Below, one piece after another: positions 27,475-36,947 of a stretch of DNA of 64,000 nucleotides (positions are counted from its first letter, which is position 1; each line of letters opens with the position of its first letter). Source of the stretch: Streptococcus parasanguinis CC87K (GTDB lineage: Bacteria; Bacillota; Bacilli; Lactobacillales; Streptococcaceae). Below the pieces are notes generated by a model. It did no database searches. It was not told the origin of the DNA and saw nothing but the letters and a program-made list of their open reading frames with translations. The translations under genes and the position numbers were made by a program. Where the stretch lies: contig NZ_KI669401.1 of the NCBI RefSeq assembly GCF_000507765.1, forward strand, positions 1,104,597 through 1,168,596, written 5' to 3'.

Positions 27475-28587
27475 TTATTCTTCATCTGTATAGTCACGAG
27501 GAATCCGATCACTCAAGAGACAGACCACTTCATAATTAATGGTACCACGGTAATCTGCAACCTCTGTTGCCGTGATTTCTTTTTCGCCCTCTCGTCCAAT
27601 CAGGGTAACCTTGGTCCCCAGAGGCAATTCTTCAGGAAGGCGAACCGTTATCTGGTCCATCGAAACGCGACCAACAATGGGACAATAGTCCCCCTTAATC
27701 AGCACATGAAAGTTTTGCATCTCTCGGATCCAACCATCCGCATAGCCAATAGGAATCGTCCCGATCCATTGGGGTTCTTCTGTCGTATAGGTTGCTCCGT
27801 AGCCAATATCTTGACCAGCTTCTAACTGTTTCACATGAACTAACTCACTCACCAAACTCAAGGCTGGCTTGATTTCATAAGGCAAGGCTAACACAGAACC
27901 ACTGGGATTCAAACCATACATGACATCTCCCAAGCGCACAGCCGTGAAAATCGTATCCGCATGCCACAAAGAAGTGGCTGAATTACTCGCATGGACAATG
28001 GTAGGAAGGGTTTCAAGAGCAGCCAATACTTCTTTGAAAAACTGGTATTGCGCTTGAAATTTTCGATCATCTGCCTCATCTGCTGTTGCAAAATGAGTAA
28101 AGATCCCTTCAATTTCAGCTCCAGCTGCTAAGAGGAGGCGTTCAGCCTCTTTGATATCTTCGATTCTTCGGAATCCAATCCGCCCCATTCCTGAATCCAC
28201 CTTGATATGGACCTTCAATCCTGAAAGATCTGCTTCTTGTCCAAGCAATTGATCCAACCAAGCAAGACTCGCCACTGTTAAGCGGATGTCATGCTCTTTG
28301 GCTAGATTCACTGTTTCACTTGGCACAACTCCTAAAATCAAAATAGGGTGTTGCAAACCTTCTTCACGAATTTCAAGGGCTTCATCCATATTGGATACAC
28401 AAAAGCCATCAACCTGAGGCGCCAATTTTTTGGTTACTGCAACGACCCCATGACCATAGGCATTGGCCTTGACGACTGCATATTTCAAGGCTTGACTCGG
28501 AATATGGTCACTGACTTGTTGCACATTAAAGGCAATGGCATCCAAATCGACTCTAGCAACAGTTGGTCTATGTTTACTTGCTTTCAT
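27475..28587 (-). CDS. alr: Alanine racemase
   Basis: A 370-residue fold-type III PLP enzyme: PLP lysine in [12 protein letters not shown] (about residue 40), [25 protein letters not shown], and catalytic Tyr in [13 protein letters not shown] (about 260). It makes D-alanine for peptidoglycan and teichoic acids. The frame extends 7 codons further up, but GGAGG six bases before 28587 fixes this start; it overlaps the acpS end by 14 bases. Confidence 0.95.
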   Translation of the reverse strand: MKASKHRPTVARVDLDAIAFNVQQVSDHIPSQALKYAVVKANAYGHGVVAVTKKLAPQVDGFCVSNMDEALEIREEGLQHPILILGVVPSETVNLAKEHDIRLTVASLAWLDQLLGQEADLSGLKVHIKVDSGMGRIGFRRIEDIKEAERLLLAAGAEIEGIFTHFATADEADDRKFQAQYQFFKEVLAALETLPTIVHASNSATSLWHADTIFTAVRLGDVMYGLNPSGSVLALPYEIKPALSLVSELVHVKQLEAGQDIGYGATYTTEEPQWIGTIPIGYADGWIREMQNFHVLIKGDYCPIVGRVSMDQITVRLPEELPLGTKVTLIGREGEKEITATEVADYRGTINYEVVCLLSDRIPRDYTDEE

Positions 28588-28939
28588 TTTCTTCCTCCAA
28601 AATGACACTGGTCGACACTAGGTCTCCCTTATGACTGATCGAAATCCATACCTTCCCAGAAAAAGGAGACTTGGAAAAATAGGGAGCTCCGTGGGCATCA
28701 TTTAAAATTTCTAAATCTTGAAAACCAACTGGTCCAATCCCTGTTCCCATTGCCTTTGAAAAGGCTTCTTTGGCGGACCATCGGCCCGTTAAATATTCCA
28801 TTTTCCGTTTTCCAGACAATTCCTCAAAGCGCTCTCGCTCAGCCTCAGTTAAGACTTTTTCAGCGAATCGGGTATTCTTCTGATAGGCTTTTTCAATCGC
28901 AGCGATCGATTCGATATCGATGCCATGTCCTTTGATCAT
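28574..28939 (-). CDS. acpS: Holo-[acyl-carrier-protein] synthase
   Basis: A 121-residue phosphopantetheinyl transferase with [15 protein letters not shown] (catalytic Asp) and [17 protein letters not shown] (catalytic Glu-Ala-Phe). It attaches 4'-phosphopantetheine from CoA to ACP. It overlaps alr, the standard streptococcal acpS-alr pair. Confidence 0.95.
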   Translation of the reverse strand: MIKGHGIDIESIAAIEKAYQKNTRFAEKVLTEAERERFEELSGKRKMEYLTGRWSAKEAFSKAMGTGIGPVGFQDLEILNDAHGAPYFSKSPFSGKVWISISHKGDLVSTSVILEEENESK

Positions 28940-28979
28940 CTTGTTTTATCCTTATTTATCGTTTCAGTATCGTTTTACT

Positions 28980-29020
28980 GACAAAAGAGAAGGGGCTAAA
29001 GAATCACTCCTTCCGCCCCT
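28980..29020 (-). terminator. Probable terminator after the DAHP synthase gene
   Basis: Stem AGGGGC / GCCCCT (28991-28996 with 29015-29020) with a long loop and CUCUUUUGU on the minus strand. The U-run is interrupted, so termination may be partial before acpS. Confidence 0.5.
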
Positions 29021-29025
29021 GCCTT

Positions 29026-30054
29026 TTACTTATTCATCGTTGCAATTTCTTTGACCAAGGCCTGTGTTTTTTCCCAACCCAGGCAAGGGTCTGTGATGGA
29101 TTGACCATAAACCACTGGTTCATTTTGACGGCCATCTTCTAGATAGGATTCAATCATGAAACCACGAACTAAAGTTGCCAAATCCTTGTTCCAAGCACGG
29201 TTCATCATGGTTTCTCTCACGATGCGTACTTGCTCTTCGAATTGTTTACCAGAATTGTCATGGTTGGTATCCACCAGGATGAAAGGATGTTGCAAGCCCA
29301 TTTCGCTATAGCGTTTTGCTGCCGCTAGCAAATCTTCATAATGGTAGTTTGGAATATTCTTACCACTTGCATCCAAGCCCCCACGAAGGATCGCATGAGC
29401 TAAAGGATTTCCTGATGTTTCCACTGCTTGGGCATTGAACAAAAAGTTTTGGGGATGTTGGGCTGCATAAATCGCATTGAACATGACAGAAAGATTTCCA
29501 GAAGTTGGATTCTTCATGCCGGTCGGAGCAGAGATCCCACTAGATACAAAGCGGTGCTCCTGGTCTTCAACTGATCGCGCTCCAATGGCATGATAAGAAA
29601 TCAAATCTTCAACATAAGGAAGACTTGCTGGATAAAGCAACTCATCCGCAGTTGTCAAACCAGTTTCTGTAATCACACGGTAGTGGAGATGTCGGACCGC
29701 TTTCAAACCGTCCACAAAGCTTGGTGCTGCATGTGTATCTGGTTGGTGCATCAAGCCTTTATAGCCATCCCCGTTAGTCCGAGGCTTAGCCGTATAGACC
29801 CGCATCACAATGAAAATCTGATCTTTGACTTTCTCTTGCAAGTCTGCCAAACGACGGGCATACTCCATCACAGCTTCTTCATTATCAGAAGAGCAAGGCC
29901 CGATCACAAGAAGGATCCGTTGGTCTTCTCCTTTGATAATAGCTTCCAATTCTCGATCACGCGCTTCTTTGCGCTCCAAGGCTAGACCTTCCAAGCGGTA
30001 AAGCGAAGTGATCTCTTGCTCATCAATCTTATTGCTCTTCGTAATGAATACCAT
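29026..30054 (-). CDS. aroG: 3-deoxy-7-phosphoheptulonate (DAHP) synthase
   Basis: A 342-residue class I DAHP synthase (Phe/Tyr-sensitive type fold): VIGPCSSDNEEAV, MRVYTAKPRTNGDGYKGL, ITETGLTTADELL, GARSVEDQEHRFVSSGI and LVDTNHDNSGK are conserved active-site stretches. It condenses PEP with erythrose-4-phosphate at the entry to the aromatic pathway. Several streptococci have two tandem copies at this position; only one is present here. Confidence 0.92.
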   Translation of the reverse strand: MVFITKSNKIDEQEITSLYRLEGLALERKEARDRELEAIIKGEDQRILLVIGPCSSDNEEAVMEYARRLADLQEKVKDQIFIVMRVYTAKPRTNGDGYKGLMHQPDTHAAPSFVDGLKAVRHLHYRVITETGLTTADELLYPASLPYVEDLISYHAIGARSVEDQEHRFVSSGISAPTGMKNPTSGNLSVMFNAIYAAQHPQNFLFNAQAVETSGNPLAHAILRGGLDASGKNIPNYHYEDLLAAAKRYSEMGLQHPFILVDTNHDNSGKQFEEQVRIVRETMMNRAWNKDLATLVRGFMIESYLEDGRQNEPVVYGQSITDPCLGWEKTQALVKEIATMNK

Positions 30055-30106
30055 ACGGCCTCCTTATGCTAGCTAGACCCATCCTCTTTCTATTTCAGAG
30101 GAGCTC

Positions 30107-32626
30107 TTAAAATTTACGTCCGTGACAGTTTTTGAATTTCTTACCTGAACCACAAGGACACAAATCGTTGCGTTTCACTTGTGACAAGTCAATATCTGCT
30201 GGAATATCTTGTTGTTGCGCTGCAATGTTGCGAGTCGCAGTTGTTGAAATACTGTGTTCCGTACGTGGACGTTCTTGTTCGTGAATTTGGGCTTTCATCA
30301 TGAGACGAGTCACATCAAATTCAATCGATCCAATCATATCGTTAAACATACGGAAACTTTCTGATTGGTATTCTACCACTGGGTTATTTTGCGCATACCC
30401 ACGGAGTCCAACCGCATTTCGCAATTGATCCAAAGCATCGATATGGTCCGTCCACTTGCTGTCCACTACACGAAGGATCAAGACTTTTTGGAATTCTTGC
30501 ACAGACTCTTCGTCACGCAATTTCGCTACTTGGCTAGCATAGATTTCTTCTGCACGTGCATACAAGTAATCGATAACTTCCTTGTCAGATTTTCCTTCAA
30601 TATCGCTTGCAGAAATCGTATCTTCCGGAACCAAATTGTATTTGGCAAAGTTCAGAATCGCTTCAACGCGTTCTTCCTTACTTGAGTGGCTGGCTCCTTC
30701 AACAATCCGTTTGATGGTCCGTTTGATCATGGCCTTGATTTCAGGCGCCAAATCACGGTTAGCTGTGATGACATCATAGCGTTCAGCGTAGATAATTTCC
30801 CGTTGTTCCCGCATCACGTCATCGTATTGAAGGACTTGTTTACGGGTATCGTAGTTGTTTCCTTCAACCCGTTTTTGAGCACCCTCTACCTGACGTGTGA
30901 ACATGTTTGAACGGATGACAGATTCTTCTTCGCTCAACTTGAAGCGATCAAGCACTGCTTTGATCCGTTCAGAACCGAAACGACGCATCAATTCATCTTC
31001 AAGAGACAAGTAGAATTGAGATTCACCTGGATCCCCTTGACGTCCTGAACGTCCACGAAGCTGGTTATCGATCCGACGGCTTTCGTGACGTTCTGTCCCG
31101 ATGACACACAGTCCACCGAGTTCGCGAACACCTTCACCAAGCTTGATATCGGTACCACGTCCGGCCATGTTGGTCGCAATGGTAACAGCACCACGTTGAC
31201 CAGCGTTCATGATAATTTGCGCTTCTTTGTAGTGGTTTTTCGCATTTAAAACTTCGTGAGGGACACCTGCTTGAACCAACAATTGAGAAAGGTAATCACT
31301 GGTTTCAACGGCAACGGTACCTACTAGGACTGGTTGACCTTTTTCATGACGAGACTTGACATCTTCCACAACTGCCTTGAATTTTGATTTCAAGCTTGGG
31401 TAGAGAAGGTCTGGATGGTCAATACGGGCAATCGGACGGTTGGTTGGAATTGGAATCACGCGAATGTTATAAATTTCACGGAATTCTTCTTCTTCAGTTT
31501 TCCCTGTCCCTGTCATCCCTGACAACTTCTTGTACATACGGAAGAGGTTTTGGTAAGTAATCGATGCAGATGTTTTGGTTTCTTCTTGAACTGGAACACC
31601 TTCTTTGGCTTCGATCGCTTGGTGAAGCCCATCAGAATAACGACGACCTTCCATTGTCCGACCAGTAAATTGGTCGACGATCAAGATTTCTTGATCCTCA
31701 CTGACCACATAGTCAATATCCAAAATCATGATGTAGTTGGCACGAAGGGCGTTGTCAATAAAGTGGGTCAAGGCTACGTTTTCAATATCGTACAAGTTTT
31801 CAAGATTGAAGTAACTTTCTGCCTTATCAATCCCTGAATCGGACAAACCGATGGTTTTAGATGGGACATCGATAATGTAATCGTCCTCTGTCAAGGTCTT
31901 CACATAAGCATCCGCCATGTGATAGAGCTGGCTCGTATCAGAAGCTGTCTGACCAGAAACGATCAACGGAGTACGAGCTTCGTCAATCAAGATCGAGTCT
32001 ACCTCATCGACCAAGGCGTAGTTCAATGGACGTTGAACCATGTTTTCTGCACGAACAACCATGTTGTCACGCAGGTAGTCAAACCCGATCTCTGAGTTGG
32101 TTGAGTAAGTGATATCACAGAGGTAAGCTTCTTTTTTCTCAGCTGGAGATTTTGCTGCCAGGTTGATCCCTACTGAAAGGCCAAGCCATGAGTAAAGTTC
32201 TCCCATCTCTGTTGCATCCCGCTCTGTCAGGTATTCATTGACGGTAACAACGTGTACCCCTTTACCAGACAAGGCATTCAAGTATACAGGCATGGTTGCT
32301 GTCAGGGTTTTTCCTTCCCCTGTACGCATCTCTGGAACGTCACCATGGTGAAGGACGATCCCCCCCATGACCTGAACCTTGTATGGGAACAAACCAAGAA
32401 CCCGTTTTGCAGCTTCACGAACAACTGCAAAAGCCTCGTACAAGAGATCATCCAAAGACTCACCATCTTGGTAGCGTTGCTTAAACTCAACTGTTTTCAC
32501 TTTTAATTCGTCATCCGTCAAAGCTGCCATTTGGTCTTCATAAGAAAAGACCTTATCAGCCATTTTTTCAAGGCGTTTGATTTCGCCTCGATCATTTTCA
32601 ATAATTGTTTTTACTAAATTTGCCAT
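30107..32626 (-). CDS. secA: Preprotein translocase ATPase SecA
   Basis: An 839-residue canonical SecA1: nucleotide-binding domain with [11 protein letters not shown] (Walker A), [19 protein letters not shown], the preprotein cross-linking domain, the second motor domain with [10 protein letters not shown], the helical scaffold/wing domains, and the C-terminal zinc-binding SEC-C motif [14 protein letters not shown]. It powers export through SecYEG. The promoter is at 32672-32700. Confidence 0.98.
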   Translation of the reverse strand: MANLVKTIIENDRGEIKRLEKMADKVFSYEDQMAALTDDELKVKTVEFKQRYQDGESLDDLLYEAFAVVREAAKRVLGLFPYKVQVMGGIVLHHGDVPEMRTGEGKTLTATMPVYLNALSGKGVHVVTVNEYLTERDATEMGELYSWLGLSVGINLAAKSPAEKKEAYLCDITYSTNSEIGFDYLRDNMVVRAENMVQRPLNYALVDEVDSILIDEARTPLIVSGQTASDTSQLYHMADAYVKTLTEDDYIIDVPSKTIGLSDSGIDKAESYFNLENLYDIENVALTHFIDNALRANYIMILDIDYVVSEDQEILIVDQFTGRTMEGRRYSDGLHQAIEAKEGVPVQEETKTSASITYQNLFRMYKKLSGMTGTGKTEEEEFREIYNIRVIPIPTNRPIARIDHPDLLYPSLKSKFKAVVEDVKSRHEKGQPVLVGTVAVETSDYLSQLLVQAGVPHEVLNAKNHYKEAQIIMNAGQRGAVTIATNMAGRGTDIKLGEGVRELGGLCVIGTERHESRRIDNQLRGRSGRQGDPGESQFYLSLEDELMRRFGSERIKAVLDRFKLSEEESVIRSNMFTRQVEGAQKRVEGNNYDTRKQVLQYDDVMREQREIIYAERYDVITANRDLAPEIKAMIKRTIKRIVEGASHSSKEERVEAILNFAKYNLVPEDTISASDIEGKSDKEVIDYLYARAEEIYASQVAKLRDEESVQEFQKVLILRVVDSKWTDHIDALDQLRNAVGLRGYAQNNPVVEYQSESFRMFNDMIGSIEFDVTRLMMKAQIHEQERPRTEHSISTTATRNIAAQQQDIPADIDLSQVKRNDLCPCGSGKKFKNCHGRKF

Positions 32627-32671
32627 TTTTTTCCTTACTTTGATTTTTTCAAAATCTAAAATGTTCTTTTT

Positions 32672-32700
32672 ATTCTAGCATTTTTTAAACATTTTTTCAA
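32672..32700 (-). promoter_or_regulatory. secA promoter
   Basis: Minus-strand -35 TTGAAA (32695-32700), 17-base spacer, -10 TAGAAT (32672-32677), 46 bases upstream of the secA ATG. Confidence 0.65.
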
Positions 32701-32756
32701 GATCAAGGATGTATCTTACAAGACTTTCGAGTGGGGTTTTTCGTGTGAGAAAATCC

Positions 32757-32787
32757 AAAAAGATGCCTGCTCAAGCAGACATCTTTT
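32757..32787 (-). terminator. Terminator of the KimA-like gene
   Basis: Stem AAAAGATG.CTGCT / AGCAG.CATCTTTT with one mismatch and a 2-base tip, then U-rich on the minus strand; 14 bases after the stop codon. Confidence 0.8.
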
Positions 32788-32800
32788 CTATATGCGATAG

Positions 32801-34645
32801 TTATTCAGACAAATGGTAAGAATAGCTTGCCACAACCACTTCTTCATGCCAACGAAGTGCGTACTTCAATTTCAAACTCATTTGGTTATGGAGAATATTT
32901 TGCCAATGTTTTTTAGGGATGAATTGAGGGACTAAGACTGTGACAGTATTCCCTTTTTCTTTAGCTTCCTCAGCTACTTTAGAGACAAATTCAACTGTTG
33001 GTTGAATAATATCCCGGTAGCTCGTCATGACATTTTCAAAGCGAATATGAGGGAAATAGTGCTTAAATTCTTCTGCCACCTCTGCATCTTTAACCTTGGT
33101 TTCTTCTGTTGAGACATGCATGGCTATGACGTCATTTCCGAGGCTATTGGCATAACTCATCGCTCCCACACTTACCTGAGTGACATTTCCAACAAGGACG
33201 ATCACGGTATTGCCCGCATAACTTGTCTTTTCGATCTTACCTCCCAAGCGCAATTGAGCCGCAACTTTATCATAGTGATTGCGGATACTCAAGAACATCC
33301 AAAGCAAAAGACTAATAATAGGGAAGAAGGGCCAGATTTCACGCAGACGGAACAGCAAGAGGATCAAGACAATACCATAACAGATAGCTGCCCCGAGGAT
33401 ATTGGCAAGCGAATACTTGAGAAATCCTTTTTGATATTGGCGTTTCCAGTGGATAACCATCCCTGTTTGAGAAAGGGCAAAAGGAATGAAGACCCCAATG
33501 GTATAAAGCGGAATCAAGCTTTCTGTTTGCCCATCAAAGATCAAGAGCAAGACGATGGCACCAACCGCCAAGGTCAAAATCCCATTGGAATAGCCCAGAC
33601 GATCCCCTTTTTCCATATACATGTGTGGCATGTATTTGTTTTTAGCCATGTTAAAGGCCAACATTGGAAAGGCTGAGAACCCAGTATTCGCCGCAACTGC
33701 CAGGATCAAGGCTGTTGATAATTGGAAAACGTAGAAGAAGGCTTGTCCGACCGGAGAATTTCCCAAGATCGCTTGGGCCATTTGAGCTAGAGTTGTTACC
33801 CCTTTTGCTGGTACGACACCCACCCAGTAATTGAGGAAGGTAATCCCTGCAAACATGATCCCCAAAATCAAAGCCATAATGGTCAAGGTAGAAGCTGCAT
33901 TCTTTGCTTTTGGTTTCTTAAAGAAAGGAACCGAATTGGAGATGGCTTCAACCCCTGTTAGGGAAGCGGATCCACTCGTAAAGGCCCGCAATAAGAGAAT
34001 AATACTAACCCCTGAAATGGTTTGACCCACATGAGCAGTTGCGTTATAGGCCAAGTGACCCGTCAAGATTTGGATCACACCATAGCCGATCAAGGCAATG
34101 GTACTGACAATGAAAAGGTATACCGGAATCATCAATGATGTCGCTGATTCACGTAGCCCCCGAAGGTTCATCAGCATCAAAATCAAGACCAACAAAATGG
34201 AAATGTGAAGATTATACGGATGAAGAGATGGAATCGCTGACGTGATGGCATCTGCACCAGAAGACACAGATACTGCTACCGTCAGCATGTAGTCGACCAA
34301 GAGGCTCCCACCAGCGATCAACCCCGCTTTGGGAGACAAGTTCTCCGTAGTCACCATGTAGGCCCCTCCCCCTTGAGGGTAGGCATGAATGACCTGGCGA
34401 TAAGAAATCGTTAAACTGGCTAGGAGAACCAGGACCACAATCCCAATCGGAATAGACCACCAAATGGCTCCCGCTGAAACGGTCATCAAGACCAGGATAA
34501 CTTGCTCTGGACCATAGGCAATAGAAGAAAGTGCGTCACTAGAAAGCATGGCCAAGGCCTGCATTTTCCCTAGCAATCCACCTTCACCTTCTGCACCAGA
34601 TTTCAACGGACGGCCAATAAACCATTTTTTCAATGTTGAAAACAT
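32801..34645 (-). CDS. KimA-like APC/KUP superfamily potassium transporter
   Basis: A 614-residue protein with about twelve membrane helices (residues 35-460) and a cytoplasmic C-terminal domain (about 470-614, starting YAGNTVIVLVGNVTQVSVGAM). The N-terminal GLLGKMQALAMLSSDALSSIAYGPEQ and YPQGGGAYMVTTENL match KimA (YdaO) of Bacillus, a high-affinity proton-coupled K+ importer whose C-terminal domain is inhibited by c-di-AMP. K+ specificity and nucleotide control are inferred from the family. A hairpin plus U-run lies just before the ribosome site (34656-34694). Confidence 0.82.
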   Translation of the reverse strand: MFSTLKKWFIGRPLKSGAEGEGGLLGKMQALAMLSSDALSSIAYGPEQVILVLMTVSAGAIWWSIPIGIVVLVLLASLTISYRQVIHAYPQGGGAYMVTTENLSPKAGLIAGGSLLVDYMLTVAVSVSSGADAITSAIPSLHPYNLHISILLVLILMLMNLRGLRESATSLMIPVYLFIVSTIALIGYGVIQILTGHLAYNATAHVGQTISGVSIILLLRAFTSGSASLTGVEAISNSVPFFKKPKAKNAASTLTIMALILGIMFAGITFLNYWVGVVPAKGVTTLAQMAQAILGNSPVGQAFFYVFQLSTALILAVAANTGFSAFPMLAFNMAKNKYMPHMYMEKGDRLGYSNGILTLAVGAIVLLLIFDGQTESLIPLYTIGVFIPFALSQTGMVIHWKRQYQKGFLKYSLANILGAAICYGIVLILLLFRLREIWPFFPIISLLLWMFLSIRNHYDKVAAQLRLGGKIEKTSYAGNTVIVLVGNVTQVSVGAMSYANSLGNDVIAMHVSTEETKVKDAEVAEEFKHYFPHIRFENVMTSYRDIIQPTVEFVSKVAEEAKEKGNTVTVLVPQFIPKKHWQNILHNQMSLKLKYALRWHEEVVVASYSYHLSE

Positions 34646-34655
34646 AAAAAACTCC

Positions 34656-34694
34656 TTGAAAAAAGATCATGAGGCCGGGGATTCCCTGCCTCTT
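34656..34694 (-). promoter_or_regulatory. Attenuator-like hairpin in the kimA leader
   Basis: Read on the minus strand: GAGGC.GGG / CCC..GCCTC (34671-34692) followed after six bases by UUUUUU, ending at the AAGGAG ribosome site of the KimA-like gene. The position would allow premature termination. I do not recognise a known riboswitch, and the c-di-AMP (ydaO) consensus is not visible. Confidence 0.4.
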
Positions 34695-34838
34695 TTCATA
34701 AAACAGGGGTTATTCTACTCCTTTTTTTCAAGACTGTCAACCGAAATAGTGAAATTTTCATAAAGTTTTCATTATGTTCATCCATTCAAGCTCTTTTAGA
34801 TCGGCCTGCTTCTTTTCAAATTGATCCAAGCAAAAAAC

Positions 34839-35014
34839 GAGGCTGGGACAAAAATCCTAGCCTCTCAATTATTTTTGGATTGTCGAGCAAGACGCAGTGG
34901 TTGAGTGGGCTCTACTGCGCTGATTTCATCAGCTTTTACAGCCCTACTCAACTGTGCGGAGGTGGGACGACGAAATCGAATTCTAACGAATGACAGATTT
35001 CTGTCCCACTCTCA
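34839..35014 (+). repeat. R1 three-hairpin repeat, copy 1
   Basis: About 176 bases from GAGGCTGGGAC to CTGTCCCACTCTCA, nearly identical to copies at 39853, 44852 (minus) and 50851. Hairpin 1 at the left end (GAGGCTGGGA / TCCTAGCCTC), hairpin 2 in the middle (TTGAGTGGGCT / AGCCCTACTCAA with inner GCTGAT/ATCAGC), hairpin 3 at the right end (GTGGGAC / GTCCCAC with inner GAAATC/GATTTC) followed by a T-run. It fills most of the 374-base gap between the kimA-like start and the MerR stop. This copy is the most diverged. Confidence 0.9.
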
Positions 35015-35019
35015 CTTTT

Positions 35020-35760
35020 TTATTTTGCTTGATTTTCGACATAAAAGGCAATGACATCCGAAGTGTACTGGGCTGTGCCAACTCCAAACTTGTCGATGTT
35101 TTCCTTGAATTCTGGGTTATAGACATAGCCTTTGCCGATATGGCCAAAAACCTCTATAGAGCAGTCAAATCCATACGTTCGAATCGCGTCTAAAAGTTTG
35201 GCGGCTTCTTCTTGGTTTTCCGACGCTGTTACCGGCAAACCAGCTTGGAGGTTTTTCGCCAAGACTTGGAAGACTTGATTAAAGGCTCTTGTCGCCTCCT
35301 CTTCTCGACCTTTTTGACGTTCAAGCGCTTGGTCCATGACTTCTTGACCGTACTTCTCTACCGCCTCTTGCTGGTATTTTTGAGTATCTTGGTAGCTAAA
35401 TCCAGTAAATTTTTCCTCAATGGTCATTTTTCTTTCTCCTTTTTGTTCTTGAATGGTTTTTTGCAAGGTAGAAATCAAGGTATCCAGACGTTGTCTTTCT
35501 TGAGTCAAATAGTCCAACTGTTTGGTTAAATGGGGTAATAAGTTAGATTTTTCTTCGGCTAAGAGTTCTGCTATTTGGTCTAAGGAAAATCCTAGATACT
35601 TGTAGTAGAGAATCACCTGTAATCGTTCTAAATCTTCTTGACTGTATGTCCGATAGCCATTTTCAGATTTGACAGGGACGAGAAGTCCTATCTTGTCATA
35701 GTGGTGCAAGGTCTTGACAGAGACACCTGACAGCTCTGCAGCTTCTTTGATATGATACAT
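35020..35760 (-). CDS. MerR family regulator with TipAS-like ligand domain
   Basis: A 246-residue TipAL-type activator: MerR DNA-binding domain (residues 1-75, YHIKEAAELSGVSVKTLHHYDKIGLL), long dimerisation helix (75-115), then a globin-like TipAS domain (about 120-245, ending AQYTSDVIAFYVENQ). TipAS domains sense bulky hydrophobic or thiopeptide-type compounds. The promoter has the stretched 19-base spacer usual for MerR targets, so the gene is probably self-activated. Confidence 0.9.
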   Translation of the reverse strand: MYHIKEAAELSGVSVKTLHHYDKIGLLVPVKSENGYRTYSQEDLERLQVILYYKYLGFSLDQIAELLAEEKSNLLPHLTKQLDYLTQERQRLDTLISTLQKTIQEQKGERKMTIEEKFTGFSYQDTQKYQQEAVEKYGQEVMDQALERQKGREEEATRAFNQVFQVLAKNLQAGLPVTASENQEEAAKLLDAIRTYGFDCSIEVFGHIGKGYVYNPEFKENIDKFGVGTAQYTSDVIAFYVENQAK

Positions 35761-35780
35761 GATTTCCTCCTTACAAGGAT

Positions 35781-35811
35781 AGTATAATCCCTCCCCTTAG
35801 GTCAGAGTCAA
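35781..35811 (-). promoter_or_regulatory. MerR-type promoter with 19-base spacer
   Basis: Minus-strand -35 TTGACT (35806-35811), -10 TATACT (35781-35786), spacer of 19 bases containing the dyad CTGACCT..AGGGGAG. Overlong spacers with a central dyad are the hallmark of MerR-activated promoters. Confidence 0.8.
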
Positions 35812-35837
35812 GACTTAACATAAAAATAGTTTTCAGA

Positions 35838-35886
35838 TAAAAAAGGCTTGAGTTGTTTCACAACTTTTAACTCAAACCCTTTCTTT
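35838..35886 (-). terminator. Terminator of manA
   Basis: Stem built on TTGAGTT / AACTCAA (35848-35854 with 35869-35875) plus a GG/CC base, then UUUUUU on the minus strand; it ends at the manA stop. Confidence 0.65.
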
Positions 35887-35887
35887 T

Positions 35888-36832
35888 TTATGGATGACTC
35901 ACGATCAATTCTAAACCTTGCCCTTCCAAAGTCCAAGATTCAACATCGCTCGGTAAGATAAAGTGACTTCCTTTTTGAATAGGATAATCCTTTCCATCTA
36001 CCGTCAATTTCCCTTCTCCGGCTAAGACGCTCAACAAGCTGTAATCAGCGGTCTTTTCAAAATCAGCTTTTCCAGTCAGTTCCCACTTATAAACGGTGAA
36101 GAAATCACTGGCAACCAAGGTGGTCATTCGAAGATCATCGATGACAACTGTATCTGGATGGCTATTGGCAGGCTCTCCAATGTTCAAGACATCAATTGAT
36201 TTTTCCAAGTGAAGTTCCCGCAAGTTTCCTTGAGCATCCTTACGGTCAAAATCATAAACCCGGTAAGTGGTATCACTCGACTGTTGGGTTTCAAGAATCA
36301 AGATTCCAGAACCAATAGCGTGCATGGTCCCGCTTGGCACATAGAAGAAATCTCCAGCCTTAACAGGAACTTTTGTCAGCAAGGCATCCCAGTTCTTGTC
36401 CTCAATTTGCTGACGGAGTTCTTCTTTTGACTTGGCATTGTGTCCATAGATAATCTCGGACCCTTCATCGGCCGCAATCACATACCAACACTCAGTTTTT
36501 CCAAGTTCTCCTTCATGCTCCATTGCATAGGTATCATCTGGGTGCACCTGTACACTAAGCCAATCGTTGGCATCCAAAATCTTTGTTAATAAAGGAAAGA
36601 CAGGCTCTTTACGATTGCCGAATAATTCCCGGTGCTCTTGATAGAGCTGATCCAATCCCATTCCTTCGTATGGACCATTGGCTACTTTAGAAACTCCATG
36701 TGGATGGGCTGAAATCGCCCAAAATTCACCGACATGGTCGCTCGGGATTTCGTAACCAAATTCTTCTTTCAGACGAGTTCCTCCCCAAATTTTTTCCTGC
36801 ATGACTGAATGTAAAAATAATGGTTGTCCCAT
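35888..36832 (-). CDS. manA: Mannose-6-phosphate isomerase, class I
   Basis: A 314-residue cupin-fold type I phosphomannose isomerase: MQEKIWGGTRL, zinc-site LSVQVHPDDTYAMEHEGELGK-region and ECWYVIAA, then FFYVPSGTMHAIG and the substrate-site YRVYDFDR. It interconverts fructose-6-P and mannose-6-P. The frame runs further up, but AGGAGG six bases before 36832 fixes this start. Divergent from queG; a TATAAT for manA lies at 36860-36865. Confidence 0.93.
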   Translation of the reverse strand: MGQPLFLHSVMQEKIWGGTRLKEEFGYEIPSDHVGEFWAISAHPHGVSKVANGPYEGMGLDQLYQEHRELFGNRKEPVFPLLTKILDANDWLSVQVHPDDTYAMEHEGELGKTECWYVIAADEGSEIIYGHNAKSKEELRQQIEDKNWDALLTKVPVKAGDFFYVPSGTMHAIGSGILILETQQSSDTTYRVYDFDRKDAQGNLRELHLEKSIDVLNIGEPANSHPDTVVIDDLRMTTLVASDFFTVYKWELTGKADFEKTADYSLLSVLAGEGKLTVDGKDYPIQKGSHFILPSDVESWTLEGQGLELIVSHP

Positions 36833-36934
36833 AATATCCTCCTCGCATTTCATGTTTCTATTATACAAAAAAAAGAAAACTTTTGAAAGCCCTTTCTATT
36901 GTTTTCCTCTCTCGCCAGAAACTTTATTTTTGTG

Positions 36935-36947
36935 TATAATGAAAGGG
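36935..36947 (+). promoter_or_regulatory. queG promoter -10 region with very short leader
   Basis: TGTGTATAAT has a consensus -10 at 36935-36940 and a TGTG upstream extension. The predicted transcription start is near 36947, one base from the queG ATG at 36948, so the message would be leaderless or nearly so. Confidence 0.55.

Noticed and set aside
33116-33676. 186-codon plus-strand frame opposite the KimA-like gene
   Set aside because: Antisense shadow of a clear membrane-protein gene; no start site, odd composition.
34646-34840. ydaO-type c-di-AMP riboswitch before the KimA-like gene
   Set aside because: None of the conserved ydaO motif blocks is visible; only a simple hairpin with U-run is present.
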